Positions 8,886 to 17,720 of a DNA stretch of 64,000 bases are shown here, in pieces. The stretch is taken from positions 3,472,001 to 3,536,000 of the forward strand of contig CAKKNE010000003.1 of assembly GCA_918797485.1 (NCBI GenBank), given 5' to 3'. The notes under the pieces are model-generated. The model did not search any database. It was not told where the DNA came from and saw only the letters and a list, made by a program, of their open reading frames with translations. The position numbers and the translations under genes were made by a program. Source of the stretch: Pelagomonas calceolata. Taxonomy: Eukaryota; Sar; Pelagophyceae; Pelagomonadales; Pelagomonadaceae. Within the stretch, counting starts at the first letter, position 1; every line of letters starts with the position of its first letter.

Positions 8886-9425
8886 TTATCGACCTACTTT
8901 CCCTAGGGCAGCGTTCGTCTTCGGGTTGGCCACGAAGTTCTGCCCTTTCACGAGCACAGAATTGATGCCGTCCTGGAGCTTGCGCAGGTCCGACACGTAG
9001 AAGAGGCGCAGCGCGTCCTTCGGGTCTCCATTTCCATTCTTCGCCGCGACTCGTGCACAGGCACTCGTGAGGTCGTCGGCGCCCAATGATGCACAGAGCT
9101 TCGACACGCGGCTTTCGTCGACGTCAGCCTGCTGCGGCTTCGCCGCCTCGTCCTCGAGCTCGCATTTGACGGCTTCGTGCAACAACCAGACCAGCGCTTG
9201 CGACGGTTGTAACACGGGGCACTCGAGCTCTTGCAGATAGCTTTGAAAAGCGGCGTCGAACTCGACACCAGCCGTTCTCAAGGGCTTACGCTGCTCGATC
9301 TCCCACAACCGGATCTTCCGGTCTTCCACCCAGCTCACGAGCTTCGCGACGGCGGCGGCGTCGCCCGCGAATGGGAACGGGTACTCGAGCGCGTCCAGTA
9401 ACCGCTGCACGACGGGCGTCGCCAT
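8886..9425 (-). CDS. RTRAF: RTRAF/CGI-99 family RNA transcription, translation and transport factor
   Basis: 179 residues from the ATG at 9425 ([10 protein letters not shown]). The N-terminal LLDALEYP and [19 protein letters not shown] match the family start and its W-EDQKIR-Y-IE motif. The C-terminus [13 protein letters not shown] then [15 protein letters not shown] is almost the diagnostic L-ELQ-KINE / ADPKTD-LGKVGR ending. In animals the family member joins the tRNA ligase complex and RNA-transport granules. This protein is about 65 residues shorter than the human one, mainly through loss of the central region. An open frame continues upstream of the ATG but is Arg/Pro-rich and non-homologous. 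Confidence 0.9.
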   Translation of the reverse strand: MATPVVQRLLDALEYPFPFAGDAAAVAKLVSWVEDRKIRLWEIEQRKPLRTAGVEFDAAFQSYLQELECPVLQPSQALVWLLHEAVKCELEDEAAKPQQADVDESRVSKLCASLGADDLTSACARVAAKNGNGDPKDALRLFYVSDLRKLQDGINSVLVKGQNFVANPKTNAALGKVGR

Positions 9426-9680
9426 GAGTGGCGGTTGCGGTCGCGGCGGCGATCGCTGCGCTGCGGCTACGTGGTGTCGCCGCGGCGATAGCGCGCGGTC
9501 TTCGCCTCTGCGCTCGGCGAGGGTGCAAGTGCGGTGCTCGGCGACGGCGCACGAATGCGAGCTCGCTCCGCAAAAAGGCGTGCAGCCGGCGCGCTCGCGG
9601 CGTGGACAGGGATGGTGCACGTGTAGTTACGGCTTTTTGGCCTACCAGCGGCAAAAACTCGTAGCAGGCAGGCAATGTTA

Positions 9681-9706
9681 GCTAGCGGTCAGTAAGACAC
9701 TAGCAA
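9681..9706 (+). promoter_or_regulatory. CTAGC/TGTAAGACACTAGC promoter element
   Basis: Close to consensus (GCTAGCGG, two bases, then AGTAAGACACTAGCAA). It lies in the middle of the 552-base divergent gap between RTRAF and the PH-domain gene, 256 and 272 bases from their ATGs. Confidence 0.65.
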
Positions 9707-9977
9707 CAAGCAGAGCAGCGGCGGCTTGCTCGGCGTGTTGCGGCCTAAACGACAGGCCCACAGCCCCTGACGAAGGCTAAGCATCGCTCTGGTCCGAGCA
9801 GCACGCTGTCGTAGCGCGTAGCGCCGCCAAGGCATCACACCACACCACCCTGCCAAAAACCACTGCCAAAGTGTACGCAGCGCTACGCGGCGGGGCGCCA
9901 GTACTCGAAAAAAAGGCCGTCCTCACACCGCGCGTCGCTGCCAGCCGCAAGAAACCGTTGCCAAAAGACCGCAGAGC

Positions 9978-11069
9978 ATGTTCCACCTCCCCGGACGAGG
10001 TACCACGGCCCTCACCGTCAAAAGCTCACCACCGAAGACCGCGCAAACGGCGACGCGACTCGGTGTCAGGGCGGGCGTCCTCACAAAACGCGACGAGCGC
10101 GGCGCGTGGCAACGCCGGTACTGCGCTCTAGTCCCGCAGACGTTACTATTTTACTATGATGATGAAACGAGTGACGACGCGCGCGGTATTATCGACTTGG
10201 AGTACTACGGCGACGTGCAGATCGTGCGGGGCCGAACGCTACGTCTAGCCACCGCCTCTGACGTTCCACTGCGATCCTTCTTCTTCCAGGCGGAAACGGA
10301 GGAGCAGGCCCAGAAGTGGTGCGAAGCTTTGAGTAGGGAACGGTATTTTGTGGTCGCCGATGAAAGAGATGCGTACAGAGAACTGCAGGGCGAGTTCTCG
10401 ACGACGCGCGCGCAGGACGACGAGTCGTGCTCAAAGATGCGGGAGGCTTCTCAAGAAAGAAATGCGGCGGCTTCGTTATCGGAAAAACGAGCAGCCGACG
10501 CGTTGGAGGTTTTAAGGGATCAGGCCTTGGCCCTCGGTCTCGCGCCGCGTCAGGCGGCTGCGTTAACTACACCAGCAGCCGCAGCACGGGAGGTGGCCCA
10601 CCGGCTCCACTTCTGCGGGCGACGGCGCGAGTCCCTCGAACGGGCGTTGCAGGCGCTCGAGACGTCACAGCCGGAGCCGCCCGATGCCGCGGAAAAGCGT
10701 CAGTCTACCATCGCCGCATTGCGAGCGAAATTAGCTTCACAAAAACAAAAGACGGCCCACGCCTCGACGTCGCGGCTCGCCGCCGACGCGCGGCGCGACG
10801 CGGCTCTCCAGACCGCGCGCGCGGCGCGGGCCGCGGTCGCCGCCGCGGCTTCCAGAAGGTCGCGCGCCGAGCGGAGCGCGGCGGAGCTCGTCGACCAGAA
10901 GCGCGTGCTCGTGAGGGAGGTGCGCGAGCGGCGCGCGCGGCTCGACGACGCGCGGCGCGTGTCGTCGTCGCTGGAACACGCTGCAGATTTGCCGGCCGCC
11001 GTCGCGGGGCTGAGCGTGGACGACGCCGTCGAGCGTCTGAGAAGGGGGTCGGCGCCGATGGTCGGGTAA
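9978..11069 (+). CDS. PH-domain coiled-coil protein
   Basis: 363 residues. A pleckstrin-homology domain spans about 30-125: RAGVLTKRDERGAWQRRYCA, LLFYYDDETSDDARGIIDL, and the C-terminal helix EEQAQKWCEALSRE with its invariant Trp. This predicts phosphoinositide or protein binding at membranes. The rest (about 140-345) is Ala/Arg/Glu-rich helical sequence compatible with coiled coils (SEKRAADALEVLRDQALALG; RAERSAAELVDQKRVLVREV). I do not recognise the full-length family. Its stop is 30 bases from the convergent AP2 gene. Confidence 0.8.
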   Translation: MFHLPGRGTTALTVKSSPPKTAQTATRLGVRAGVLTKRDERGAWQRRYCALVPQTLLFYYDDETSDDARGIIDLEYYGDVQIVRGRTLRLATASDVPLRSFFFQAETEEQAQKWCEALSRERYFVVADERDAYRELQGEFSTTRAQDDESCSKMREASQERNAAASLSEKRAADALEVLRDQALALGLAPRQAAALTTPAAAAREVAHRLHFCGRRRESLERALQALETSQPEPPDAAEKRQSTIAALRAKLASQKQKTAHASTSRLAADARRDAALQTARAARAAVAAAASRRSRAERSAAELVDQKRVLVREVRERRARLDDARRVSSSLEHAADLPAAVAGLSVDDAVERLRRGSAPMVG

Positions 11070-11098
11070 TGTGGTGAGTTGTATGTTCTTACTGATGC

Positions 11099-11943
11099 CT
11101 AGCGGCGGCGGGCGCGCGGCGACGGCGCGGCGGCGGGCTCGTCGCGGCGGCGCTTCTTGCGCAACGCGGCGGGCCCGTGGCCGTTCGGAACCTTGGTGCG
11201 CACGCGGGGGACCAATTGCCCGTCGACGACCGGGTTCGTCCGCCGCTTCCCTTCGAGCCCAGCGCGTCGGATGGCCGCGTTGACGGCGTGCGCGGCCGCC
11301 TCCTGCGTGTCGAAGTTGCCGATGAAGCGCGTCTTGCCGTCCGCGTCAGTGTAGCTCGCCCGCCACCGCCGCTTGCTCTTGTCCCAGTTCACGCCCCAGA
11401 ACTTGGACGTCGTCGCCGTCTGGTCGTGCGCTTGGTCCGGCGCGACTACGGCGGAGCGGTCGCCACGGTCTTGATCGAGTCTGTTGGGCGCGCCAGATCG
11501 TTTTGGCACCAACGCACCCGTCGCGTCGACGGCGTTCATGCGCCGCTTGCCTTCGAGGCCCGCGTCGCGAATAGCTTGGTCACGCGCGCGCGCGGCCTCC
11601 TCCTCGTCGTCGAAGTAGCCGATGGTGCGCTTCTTGCCGTCCGCGTCACTATACTGCGCCTTCCATTTCTTGTGTTGCCGATCCCAACACACGCCCCAGA
11701 ACCGCGACGACGCCGTTCGCGCGCCGCCGTCGCCTTCTTCCGCGACAGCCGCATTGAAGCTGGAGTGAACTAAATGCCAAATGTCACCGCGGCCTAAGTG
11801 TGCGGTCGGCGGGCCTCTTGGGCGGTCAAACGAAAACCCCCACAGACCAGAGTGTTCCCGCGGCGACCAGCGGCTCGAAAATCACTGAGAGCAATTCGCT
11901 GCTGGAAAAACCCGCCCCGAGCCAGAGACTGAGTGCACGCCAT
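11099..11943 (-). CDS. Protein with two AP2 domains
   Basis: The main exon (from about 11769 down to 11099) encodes AP2 domain 1 (RFWGVCWDRQHKKWKAQY, IGYFDDEEEAARARDQAI) and AP2 domain 2 (KFWGVNWDKSKRRWRASY, IGNFDTQEAAAHAVNAAI). Each is followed by the family tail (RRMNAVDATGALVP; RRTNPVVDGQLVP), with a basic C-terminus. No ATG precedes domain 1 in this frame. A plausible gene starts at the ATG at 11943 (MACTQSLARGGFF), with an in-phase intron 11770-11843 (GTGGGG donor, TTTAG acceptor), giving 256 residues; this junction is inference. AP2 proteins bind GC-rich DNA and probably act in transcription. Its second domain and linker are paralogous to the broken gene at 5.4 kb. Confidence 0.68.
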
Positions 11944-11990
11944 CGCGGCGAGACGCGTACTACCGCAACGACATCTAAATTAACGAGATA

Positions 11991-12578
11991 TTATGCCTTC
12001 GCCGCCTGCGCGAGGTCGTCCGCCGAGGACGCTTTTTTGAGGCCCGCCGTGACGATCTTCCGGATTCTCTCAAGAGAGCTTTTGTTGCCGTCGAGCGACA
12101 CGCAGGCGTCCTCCGTGTAGGGCGCATCTACCCTAACCTGGTCCAGCACATTTATCGAATCACCAGACCAACTACAATCAAGGGTCTTGGACAAAGCGTC
12201 GAAGCAGGCCTGCCCCGCCGCCGACGCGTTCGGGTTCAGCATGGCCATGGCCGCCTCCATGGCCTCGTAGGCCTCCGACTCGCGCTTCTTGCACGCCGCG
12301 ACGTCGATGGCTGGCAAGGGCGCGACGAGCGCCTTCTTGTCCTTGGCGTCGGGCGGCTTCACGACCTTTATACTATCAATGGCGTGCTCCGGGACTAACC
12401 GCACGTCTCTACTGTCTTGCGTGACGGGTTTTTCGGCCGCCGAAAAGAGGACCACGGTTTTTGTCACCGGGTCGACGGTGTAGACGGCGCCCTCGCAGCT
12501 GCCGGAGTCCTTGAGTTTTATCGAGACGGTGGCGCCTATTTTCAATTTGTCGACGGCGACTTTGCCATTTGATGCCAT
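11991..12578 (-). CDS. LSM12: LSM12 homologue
   Basis: 195 residues, the same length as human LSM12. The N-terminal LSm-like barrel (about 8-75) has IGATVSIKLKDSGSCEGAVY and VDPVTKTVVLFS. The C-terminal anticodon-binding-like (AD) domain shows AYEAMEAAMAMLNPNASAAG, CSWSGDSINVLDQVRVDAPY, and SLERIRKIV. Animal LSM12 partners ataxin-2 in RNA regulation, so a role in RNA-protein complexes is likely. The start is the ATG at 12578 (MASNGKVAVDK); the 23 codons upstream in the open frame are Arg/Ala-rich and absent from the family. Confidence 0.92.
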   Translation of the reverse strand: MASNGKVAVDKLKIGATVSIKLKDSGSCEGAVYTVDPVTKTVVLFSAAEKPVTQDSRDVRLVPEHAIDSIKVVKPPDAKDKKALVAPLPAIDVAACKKRESEAYEAMEAAMAMLNPNASAAGQACFDALSKTLDCSWSGDSINVLDQVRVDAPYTEDACVSLDGNKSSLERIRKIVTAGLKKASSADDLAQAAKA

Positions 12579-12759
12579 CGCGGCGGCGGCGGCTAGCGCG
12601 CTGCTGCGGCGAGCTGCAATGGGGCGGCGGCGGGCGCTGCTCCGCACACGTTAAGCCCTTGGATCCTTCCGAGGGTGCTAGCGACGAGCCGTGTGGATGC
12701 GTAAATGAACTTAAGCTGGCGTTTTGCGCAGCGATTTTACTCGACAAAAACACAGCTAC

Positions 12760-12787
12760 CTAGCGGCCTGTAAGACACTAGCAAGCC
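12760..12787 (+). promoter_or_regulatory. CTAGC/TGTAAGACACTAGC promoter element (best consensus copy)
   Basis: CTAGCGGC then CTGTAAGACACTAGCAAGC. It sits in the 436-base divergent gap between LSM12 (182 bases) and the p47 homologue (228 bases). Confidence 0.7.
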
Positions 12788-13014
12788 AGCCAAACAGATC
12801 CTTCCGTCCATTTTGTTTTTGAGACTCGTGGCTCGAGCGCTGCGGAGACCCTTCGTTGTTTAAAACTCCGCGCCGCACAACTCAGCCTCCCTGAGGAGCT
12901 CGAAGGTCTCGAGCCTCCCGCGCGCATTCCTGCATCCCGCAACTGCGCCGCATTGCCAGTAGGTCAAAGCCATCCCAGGCTCGCGCGCAAGCCCCCCGCG
13001 AGCCGCCCTACACC

Positions 13015-13956
13015 ATGAGTGACCAGCCTCCTGACCAGCCCATGGAGGACGCCGCGCCGGCCGACGCGCCGCCGCCCCCAAGCCCGGCCGACGTCATCCT
13101 CCAGCGCGCCCAGCGCAATTCAAGAGGAGTCGATCGCGAGGCCGAGGCCGCCGAGCAGCGCTGGGCGTCCCTAGGCGGCGGCAGCGCGCTCGGTGATGGC
13201 ACGACGGAAGCGGCCGCGCCGGCGCCGGCTCCTCAACAATTGGAGACGCTCGACGTCCGCGTGACCTTCTTCGCCGACGGCTTCACGGTCGAAGAGCAGA
13301 AGCCCAAAGAGACGAAGCCCGAGCCCCCGAGGCCGAGGCGCGGCGGCACGGCCACGCTCCAGGACTTCGCCGCGCCGCCGAGACCTCCGACACTCCCGAC
13401 GGACTTCCCGGAGCTGCGGCCGTTTGATAGTGACGAGTCGCGGGAGTTCCTGGATCATTTAGCTAGAGACGAGGTGCCTCCATCTTTGAGAAGACCGAAC
13501 CGGCGCGTGCGGTTTGGCGTGGCCGACGCGCGGCCGATGCCCTGCCCCTGGGGGCCGCAGGCGCCGTCGCGCGAGGCGCTACAAAGGGCGATGGGCCGCC
13601 AACGAAGAGCAGCGCCAGTGCAGGAGAAGTTTGTCGGTGAGGGCCAGGCGCTCGGCGGCTCTTCGACGCCGGCCGTCGAGGACACTGCGCCGCTGCCCGA
13701 CGCGCCCGTCGTCGACGCCTCGAAGCCGGTCGCGAAGTTCCGTTTGCGCCTCGCGTCGGGCAAGGCGCTGGCCGTCGAGCTCAACCAGGACCATACCGTC
13801 GGCCACCTGCGCGCGTTTATCGGGGCGCAGGGCGCGGGCGACAAGCCCTACGACCTCCTCGCGGGCTTCCCGCCGAAGCCCCTACTGGACGCGGGGCAGA
13901 CCGTCGGCGCCGCGGGCCTCGCCGGCGGCGCCGTCTCCCAGAAGCTCCGGGCCTAG
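13015..13956 (+). CDS. p47/NSFL1C-type CDC48 cofactor with SEP and UBX domains
   Basis: 313 residues. An N-terminal Pro/Ala-rich region is followed by an SEP domain (about 78-160): VRVTFFADGFTVEE, then LRPFDSDESREFLDHLARDE and VPPSLR. A C-terminal UBX domain (about 238-312) follows: FRLRLASGKALAVELNQDHT, LRAFIG and LLAGFPPKPL. Such proteins adapt the AAA ATPase CDC48/p97 in membrane fusion and ubiquitin pathways. No UBA domain is visible at the N-terminus, so it is closer to UBXN2-type p37 than to full p47. The UBX S3-S4 loop, normally F-P-R, reads FPPK, which is unusual. Confidence 0.85.
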   Translation: MSDQPPDQPMEDAAPADAPPPPSPADVILQRAQRNSRGVDREAEAAEQRWASLGGGSALGDGTTEAAAPAPAPQQLETLDVRVTFFADGFTVEEQKPKETKPEPPRPRRGGTATLQDFAAPPRPPTLPTDFPELRPFDSDESREFLDHLARDEVPPSLRRPNRRVRFGVADARPMPCPWGPQAPSREALQRAMGRQRRAAPVQEKFVGEGQALGGSSTPAVEDTAPLPDAPVVDASKPVAKFRLRLASGKALAVELNQDHTVGHLRAFIGAQGAGDKPYDLLAGFPPKPLLDAGQTVGAAGLAGGAVSQKLRA

Positions 13957-14005
13957 TCGTTTTCGTTTCCCTCCCTCTGTAAGTAAGCGTAGTTCTCCTC
14001 GTGCC

Positions 14006-15178
14006 TTACGCGCCCCCCGGCGGCATCGCCTCGACGCCTTCGCGGATTGATTCGACGTCGCTTTCGCGGGCGTGGAAGGCTGCTCGTGCATCTCGCAGGC
14101 ATTTCTCAAGCCCCTTTGTGATCGGATGCGCACCACCGAAGACGCGCCGCGCGGTCCGTTCCAACTCCTCGAACGTCGTCACGGCCTCGCGGACGTCGTC
14201 GAGCGTGGCGCCAGGGTCACTTTTGAGCGCCTCTGCGTAACATCCCCTCATCTTGAGCGTGACACTATCACTCTCTCCGAGAACGCGTGGCGCCACGGGT
14301 ATAGCTTTGCGCAGCAGTGACTTGACTTCTCCGAAGCGCCGTAGACTCAGAAGGCACGACGCGTAGTTGGTAACTGCCAGGAGGGTGTCCGCATGTTGAT
14401 CGCCATTGAGCTTCAAACGTCCAGAGTATACGTCTCGCCGTAGGCGTAGGGCTTCGCCTAGCCTACCTAGCATTTGATACGAATTCGCAAGGTTGCTCTG
14501 CACAGTGAGTATGCTACTTTCTGATCCTTCAAGGCGCCGCAGCATAGACAACTCGGCCTCTCTGATGGACGCCGCGTCCGCGTGGCGGTCTGCATCAGAT
14601 AAACCACACCCGAGCCGCGACATCGCAAGTTGCTGAAGCACTTCATTATCCGAGTACTTCAGGTACGTCTTCCAGCACGCCCACCCGAGCGCACACGACA
14701 CGACACTGTGGTAACCTTGCTCGCACAGGCTACACTTGTGCCACCGCCGCCAGCTCGCTTGGCCCCTCTTGTCATGCCAGTTGTTCGCCTTGGCCTCCTC
14801 GAACAAAAGCTTCGCCTGCTCCACCAGGCACGACACGTGCGCAAAACCCGCCGTTCCGCGGCACGCGCACCCGCGCACGAGGCCCTCCTTCGTCTTCCAA
14901 TGAAGGGCTTGCGTGCAGATGAAGCACGTCTGGCCCTTCGTGTCCTCGGCGCACTTCTCGACCGCGACCGATACGGCCTCCGTGTATTTTGTATCAGCAT
15001 GATATTGCTCCGCGCCGCCTGCTTTCTTTATCTTCTTGCAGAGCGTGTCGTGGCCGCCCTCTTTCCAGTGCTGCACCTGGCACTCGGCGCCGCAGTAGCG
15101 CGTGCTGCAGCGGCCGCATTTCTTCCCCAAGGATAGCCCAAGCTCGGTGGCGCAGACGGCGCACTGCGTGAGGATCAT
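14006..15178 (-). CDS. MYND finger / RING-CH / TPR protein, copy 1
   Basis: 390 residues, ATG at 15178. A MYND zinc finger occupies 6-47 (CAVC, CGRCSTRYCGAECQVQHW, then HDTLC). A RING-CH-like C4HC3 cluster lies at about 84-160 (CFICTQALHW, CACRGTAGFAHVSC, KCSLCEQ). The C-terminus contains TPR units of kinesin-light-chain type (ILTVQSNLANSYQMLGRLGE, YASCLLSLRRFGEVKSLLRK). A MYND plus RING-CH arrangement suggests a ubiquitin-ligase-like adaptor, but no substrate can be named. A paralogue lies at 28.8 kb; the pair also shares the 5' leader TTGCATCGTAGGGCTGCCCC and a promoter element variant. The GGGGCAGCCC element is 10 bases before the ATG. Confidence 0.85.
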   Translation of the reverse strand: MILTQCAVCATELGLSLGKKCGRCSTRYCGAECQVQHWKEGGHDTLCKKIKKAGGAEQYHADTKYTEAVSVAVEKCAEDTKGQTCFICTQALHWKTKEGLVRGCACRGTAGFAHVSCLVEQAKLLFEEAKANNWHDKRGQASWRRWHKCSLCEQGYHSVVSCALGWACWKTYLKYSDNEVLQQLAMSRLGCGLSDADRHADAASIREAELSMLRRLEGSESSILTVQSNLANSYQMLGRLGEALRLRRDVYSGRLKLNGDQHADTLLAVTNYASCLLSLRRFGEVKSLLRKAIPVAPRVLGESDSVTLKMRGCYAEALKSDPGATLDDVREAVTTFEELERTARRVFGGAHPITKGLEKCLRDARAAFHARESDVESIREGVEAMPPGGA

Positions 15179-15238
15179 CTTCGCTCGGGGGCAGCCCTAC
15201 GATGCAAAAAAGCCTCAAAAAGCCTCCGCAGGCTAAAT

Positions 15239-15266
15239 ACTAGTGCCTTACGAGACGCTAGCAAGC
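15239..15266 (-). promoter_or_regulatory. CTAGC/TGTAAGACACTAGC promoter element (GGCACTAGT variant)
   Basis: Minus-strand reading GCTAGCGTCT then CGTAAGGCACTAGT. It lies in the 229-base divergent gap, 61 bases from the MYND copy 1 ATG and 142 from the asparaginase-fusion ATG. The GGCACTAGT variant is shared with the copy before MYND copy 2. Confidence 0.6.
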
Positions 15267-15407
15267 AGCTTTGGTCGCAGCGCCAGAGTGCTGCCAAACA
15301 AAGGCCCAGCGCTGCTCCGGACATCCAAAGTATTCGACCCATACCGCCACAAGACCGCACGCCACGGAAACGCCGAGCCAGAGCCCCTCCCCCAGCCCTG
15401 CAGCAAA

Positions 15408-16142
15408 ATGCCACCGGCCAAGGTGCTCTGCCTCACGACGGGCGGGTCATTGGACAAGACCTATGATGGCGTCTCCTCCTCATTCATAGTAGGAGCGCCG
15501 ACGGCGAAGCGCTGCTTGAGAAATGTGCAGTGTGCCCACAACGTCGAGTACGCCGAGGTCTGTCGCAAGGACTCTTTAGAGTTAACAAAAGGTGATCGGG
15601 AAGTCCTCGACGCCGCCGTGAGGGCCGCGCCCCAACAATACATCGTCATCACGCACGGCACGGACACGCTGAACGTGACGGCGAAGGCCTTGCAGCGCAC
15701 CGCGATAGCGACGGGCAAGACGGTAGTCTTAACGGGCGCGATGAAGCCGTATGCCTTCATGGAGAGCGACGGCCCGTTCAATCTAGGTGCCGCGTTTACC
15801 GTGGTCACGTTATTACCGCCGGGTTGCCACGTCGTCTTTCACGGGAAAGTGTTCAGTGATCCGGAGTTGATAGTCAAAGATGTCAAAAATGATCGCCTCG
15901 TCGAGAAGGTCGCGAAATCAATCCCAGACGTGCCCGAGGGCATCTGCGCGTATTTTGCGGCGGGAAAACGGTGCAAGTTCGGGGCGAAGTGCCGCGACCG
16001 GCACTGCGCGGCGGACGCTGATGATAGGCCGCCGACGCCGCCGACGCCTTCTACGCCTTCTATGCCGTCGAAGGGCCGCGGGCGGGGGCGCGGGCGCGGA
16101 CGGGGTCGCGGGGGGCGCGGGCGGGCCCGGGGACAGGCATGA
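15408..16142 (+). CDS. Single-domain asparaginase-like protein fused to a CCCH zinc finger and RG-rich tail
   Basis: 244 residues from the ATG at 15408 (MPPAKVLCLT). Residues 8-165 match the N-terminal catalytic domain of type I/II L-asparaginase: TTGGSLDKTYDG with the first nucleophile Thr, THGTDT (83-88) with the second Thr-Asp pair, and TGAMKPYAFMESDGPFNLG with the catalytic Lys. The usual C-terminal asparaginase domain is missing. In its place is a C-x8-C-x5-C-x3-H finger (C180, C189, C195, H199), a class that binds RNA, and a run of Arg-Gly repeats also typical of RNA binding. The fusion is unusual: either an RNA-tethered enzyme or a co-opted fold. An upstream open frame exists but begins outside recognisable homology. 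Confidence 0.82.
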   Translation: MPPAKVLCLTTGGSLDKTYDGVSSSFIVGAPTAKRCLRNVQCAHNVEYAEVCRKDSLELTKGDREVLDAAVRAAPQQYIVITHGTDTLNVTAKALQRTAIATGKTVVLTGAMKPYAFMESDGPFNLGAAFTVVTLLPPGCHVVFHGKVFSDPELIVKDVKNDRLVEKVAKSIPDVPEGICAYFAAGKRCKFGAKCRDRHCAADADDRPPTPPTPSTPSMPSKGRGRGRGRGRGRGGRGRARGQA

Positions 16143-16161
16143 CAGGTAAAATTTTTTATGA

Positions 16162-17439
16162 CTAGCTCGTGTTCGCGATCGAGGTGCGCGCGGCGATAGG
16201 TACACGGCAATTCGGGCACTCCTGGAGCGCGTCGGCGCACGAGGCGCAGGCGAGGAAGTGGTTGCACGGCCCGAAGAGGACGGTCCGCGGCGCGTCGGCC
16301 TCCATGCAGATCGTGCAGAGGAGGCGGTCCTCGAGCGCCTCCTTCTCGAGCTTGACCTGGCGGAACGCGTCTCGCTGGGCCTTCTCGCGCTGGAGGCCGG
16401 AAGGGGGCGGTGCCGCGTCGGCGTCCTCGCGCGCGCGCTTTGGCGGCCTCTCGCGCGTCTCCGCGCCGGTCTCCGCGTCGATCACGGGGACGCTCGTGAG
16501 GCGGTCGAGCTCGCTCGTGAGGCGCTCGACCTCGCTTGCGCGGTTGACGAGCTCCTTCTCGACGTGGCCGAGGCGCGCCTTGATCTTGTCCGACGCATTG
16601 GCGTAGTAAGTGCCGCACGAGACGCAGAGCTCGCCCTCGCCGGTGGGGCCGTCGTATCGGCGGCGCGTGGAGGTCGCACCGCACCAGCGGCACTCGAACG
16701 TCGCCGAGAGCGGGCCGGTCTTGCCGTTTCTGAAGCGTCCGCCGCACGTCTTGCAGAGGGTGCCGGGACCTTTGGGGCCCGTGCATCGCCGGCCAGTTGT
16801 CTCTGGGCACCAATCGCAACGCCAGTCCTCCGCCGGCGGGCCGGTCGCGCCCTTCACATAGCGCAATCCGCACGGCTCGCAGAGCGTGGCTGGTCCCTTT
16901 GGCCCCTTGAACCGCCTTGGCGTCTCTTGGACGCCACACCGGTCACAGGACCAATCGGCCGAGCGCGGGCCGGTCTCGCCATTTCTGTGGCGTCTGTAGC
17001 ACGTGCCGCAGAGCGTCGACGGGCCGCCCGGGCCTCGGCACCTGCCATCGGCTTTTAATGACTGGCACCAGTTGCACCGCCACGGGGCATCGGACGACGA
17101 GCCGGGCGGACTCGCGTCCTCACCACCGCCGGCCGCGGCGGGTCCAGGTACCGGGTCGCCTCGCGGGCGCTGCTTCTCGCAGCATTGACGCCACAGAACC
17201 GCGCCGACCAGCGCCGGCGCCCGCTCCAAGAAAGCCTGGGTCACGGACGGGATCTCGCGCGCGGTCTTCTTGGCTGTGAGCTCCTGTAGCAAGGTGCGTA
17301 GTCCATTTCGCTTTATCGGGTCGACTACTTGGCAAAGGTCGACGTATAGGCGAATGGCATCATTGGCGGCCATTGGCGGCGGCGCGCGGGCCTCGGCCTG
17401 CGCGATGGCGGCACACAGCTTGTCGAGCTGGTCGCTCAT
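16162..17439 (-). CDS. Four tandem GATA-like zinc fingers plus C-terminal RING
   Basis: 425 residues from the ATG at 17439 (MSDQLDKLCA). Four consecutive Cys4 fingers have C-x2-C-x17/18-C-x2-C spacing: C122/C125...C144/C147, C165/C168...C187/C190, C208/C211...C229/C232 and C250/C253...C272/C275. Each has the GATA-type core GP-GP-TLC and a basic tail. A coiled coil (about 283-315) and an acidic/basic linker lead to a C3HC4 RING at 375-411 (CTICMEADAPRTVLFGPCNH, ECPNCRVPI) like those of IAP/CGRF1 E3 ligases. This predicts a DNA- or protein-binding ubiquitin ligase. The ATG 33 bases further upstream is not required. A GGGGGCAGCCCC stretch lies 144 bases upstream. Confidence 0.85.
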   Translation of the reverse strand: MSDQLDKLCAAIAQAEARAPPPMAANDAIRLYVDLCQVVDPIKRNGLRTLLQELTAKKTAREIPSVTQAFLERAPALVGAVLWRQCCEKQRPRGDPVPGPAAAGGGEDASPPGSSSDAPWRCNWCQSLKADGRCRGPGGPSTLCGTCYRRHRNGETGPRSADWSCDRCGVQETPRRFKGPKGPATLCEPCGLRYVKGATGPPAEDWRCDWCPETTGRRCTGPKGPGTLCKTCGGRFRNGKTGPLSATFECRWCGATSTRRRYDGPTGEGELCVSCGTYYANASDKIKARLGHVEKELVNRASEVERLTSELDRLTSVPVIDAETGAETRERPPKRAREDADAAPPPSGLQREKAQRDAFRQVKLEKEALEDRLLCTICMEADAPRTVLFGPCNHFLACASCADALQECPNCRVPIAARTSIANTS

Positions 17440-17720
17440 CGCGGGCGTTCGAGAGGTGCGCAGGCGATGCAAAGCAAGAGTCCACGCTCGTGAAGCCGCG
17501 CGCAGAGGCAGCGGGGTATATTAACCAAAAGGCTTCGCAGGCCCTAAAGTTTCGGCCTAATAAATAACATCCTGCACAGCCTGGGGGCAGCCCCAAGCGG
17601 TGGTCTCCCGGCGGCAAGGGGGTCAAAGACAATGCAGCCACGTTCCGCGAAGGCACGCCACCGTCGCGTCAGCCGTTCTGCGGAGATCTGAGAATCGACA
17701 AGATCGGCCTCGTGCGGGTT

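Noticed and set aside
17583-17650. Possible third copy of the 280-base repeat
   Set aside because: Only the first 30 or so bases (GGGGGCAGCCCCAAGCGG) resemble it; similarity then stops.
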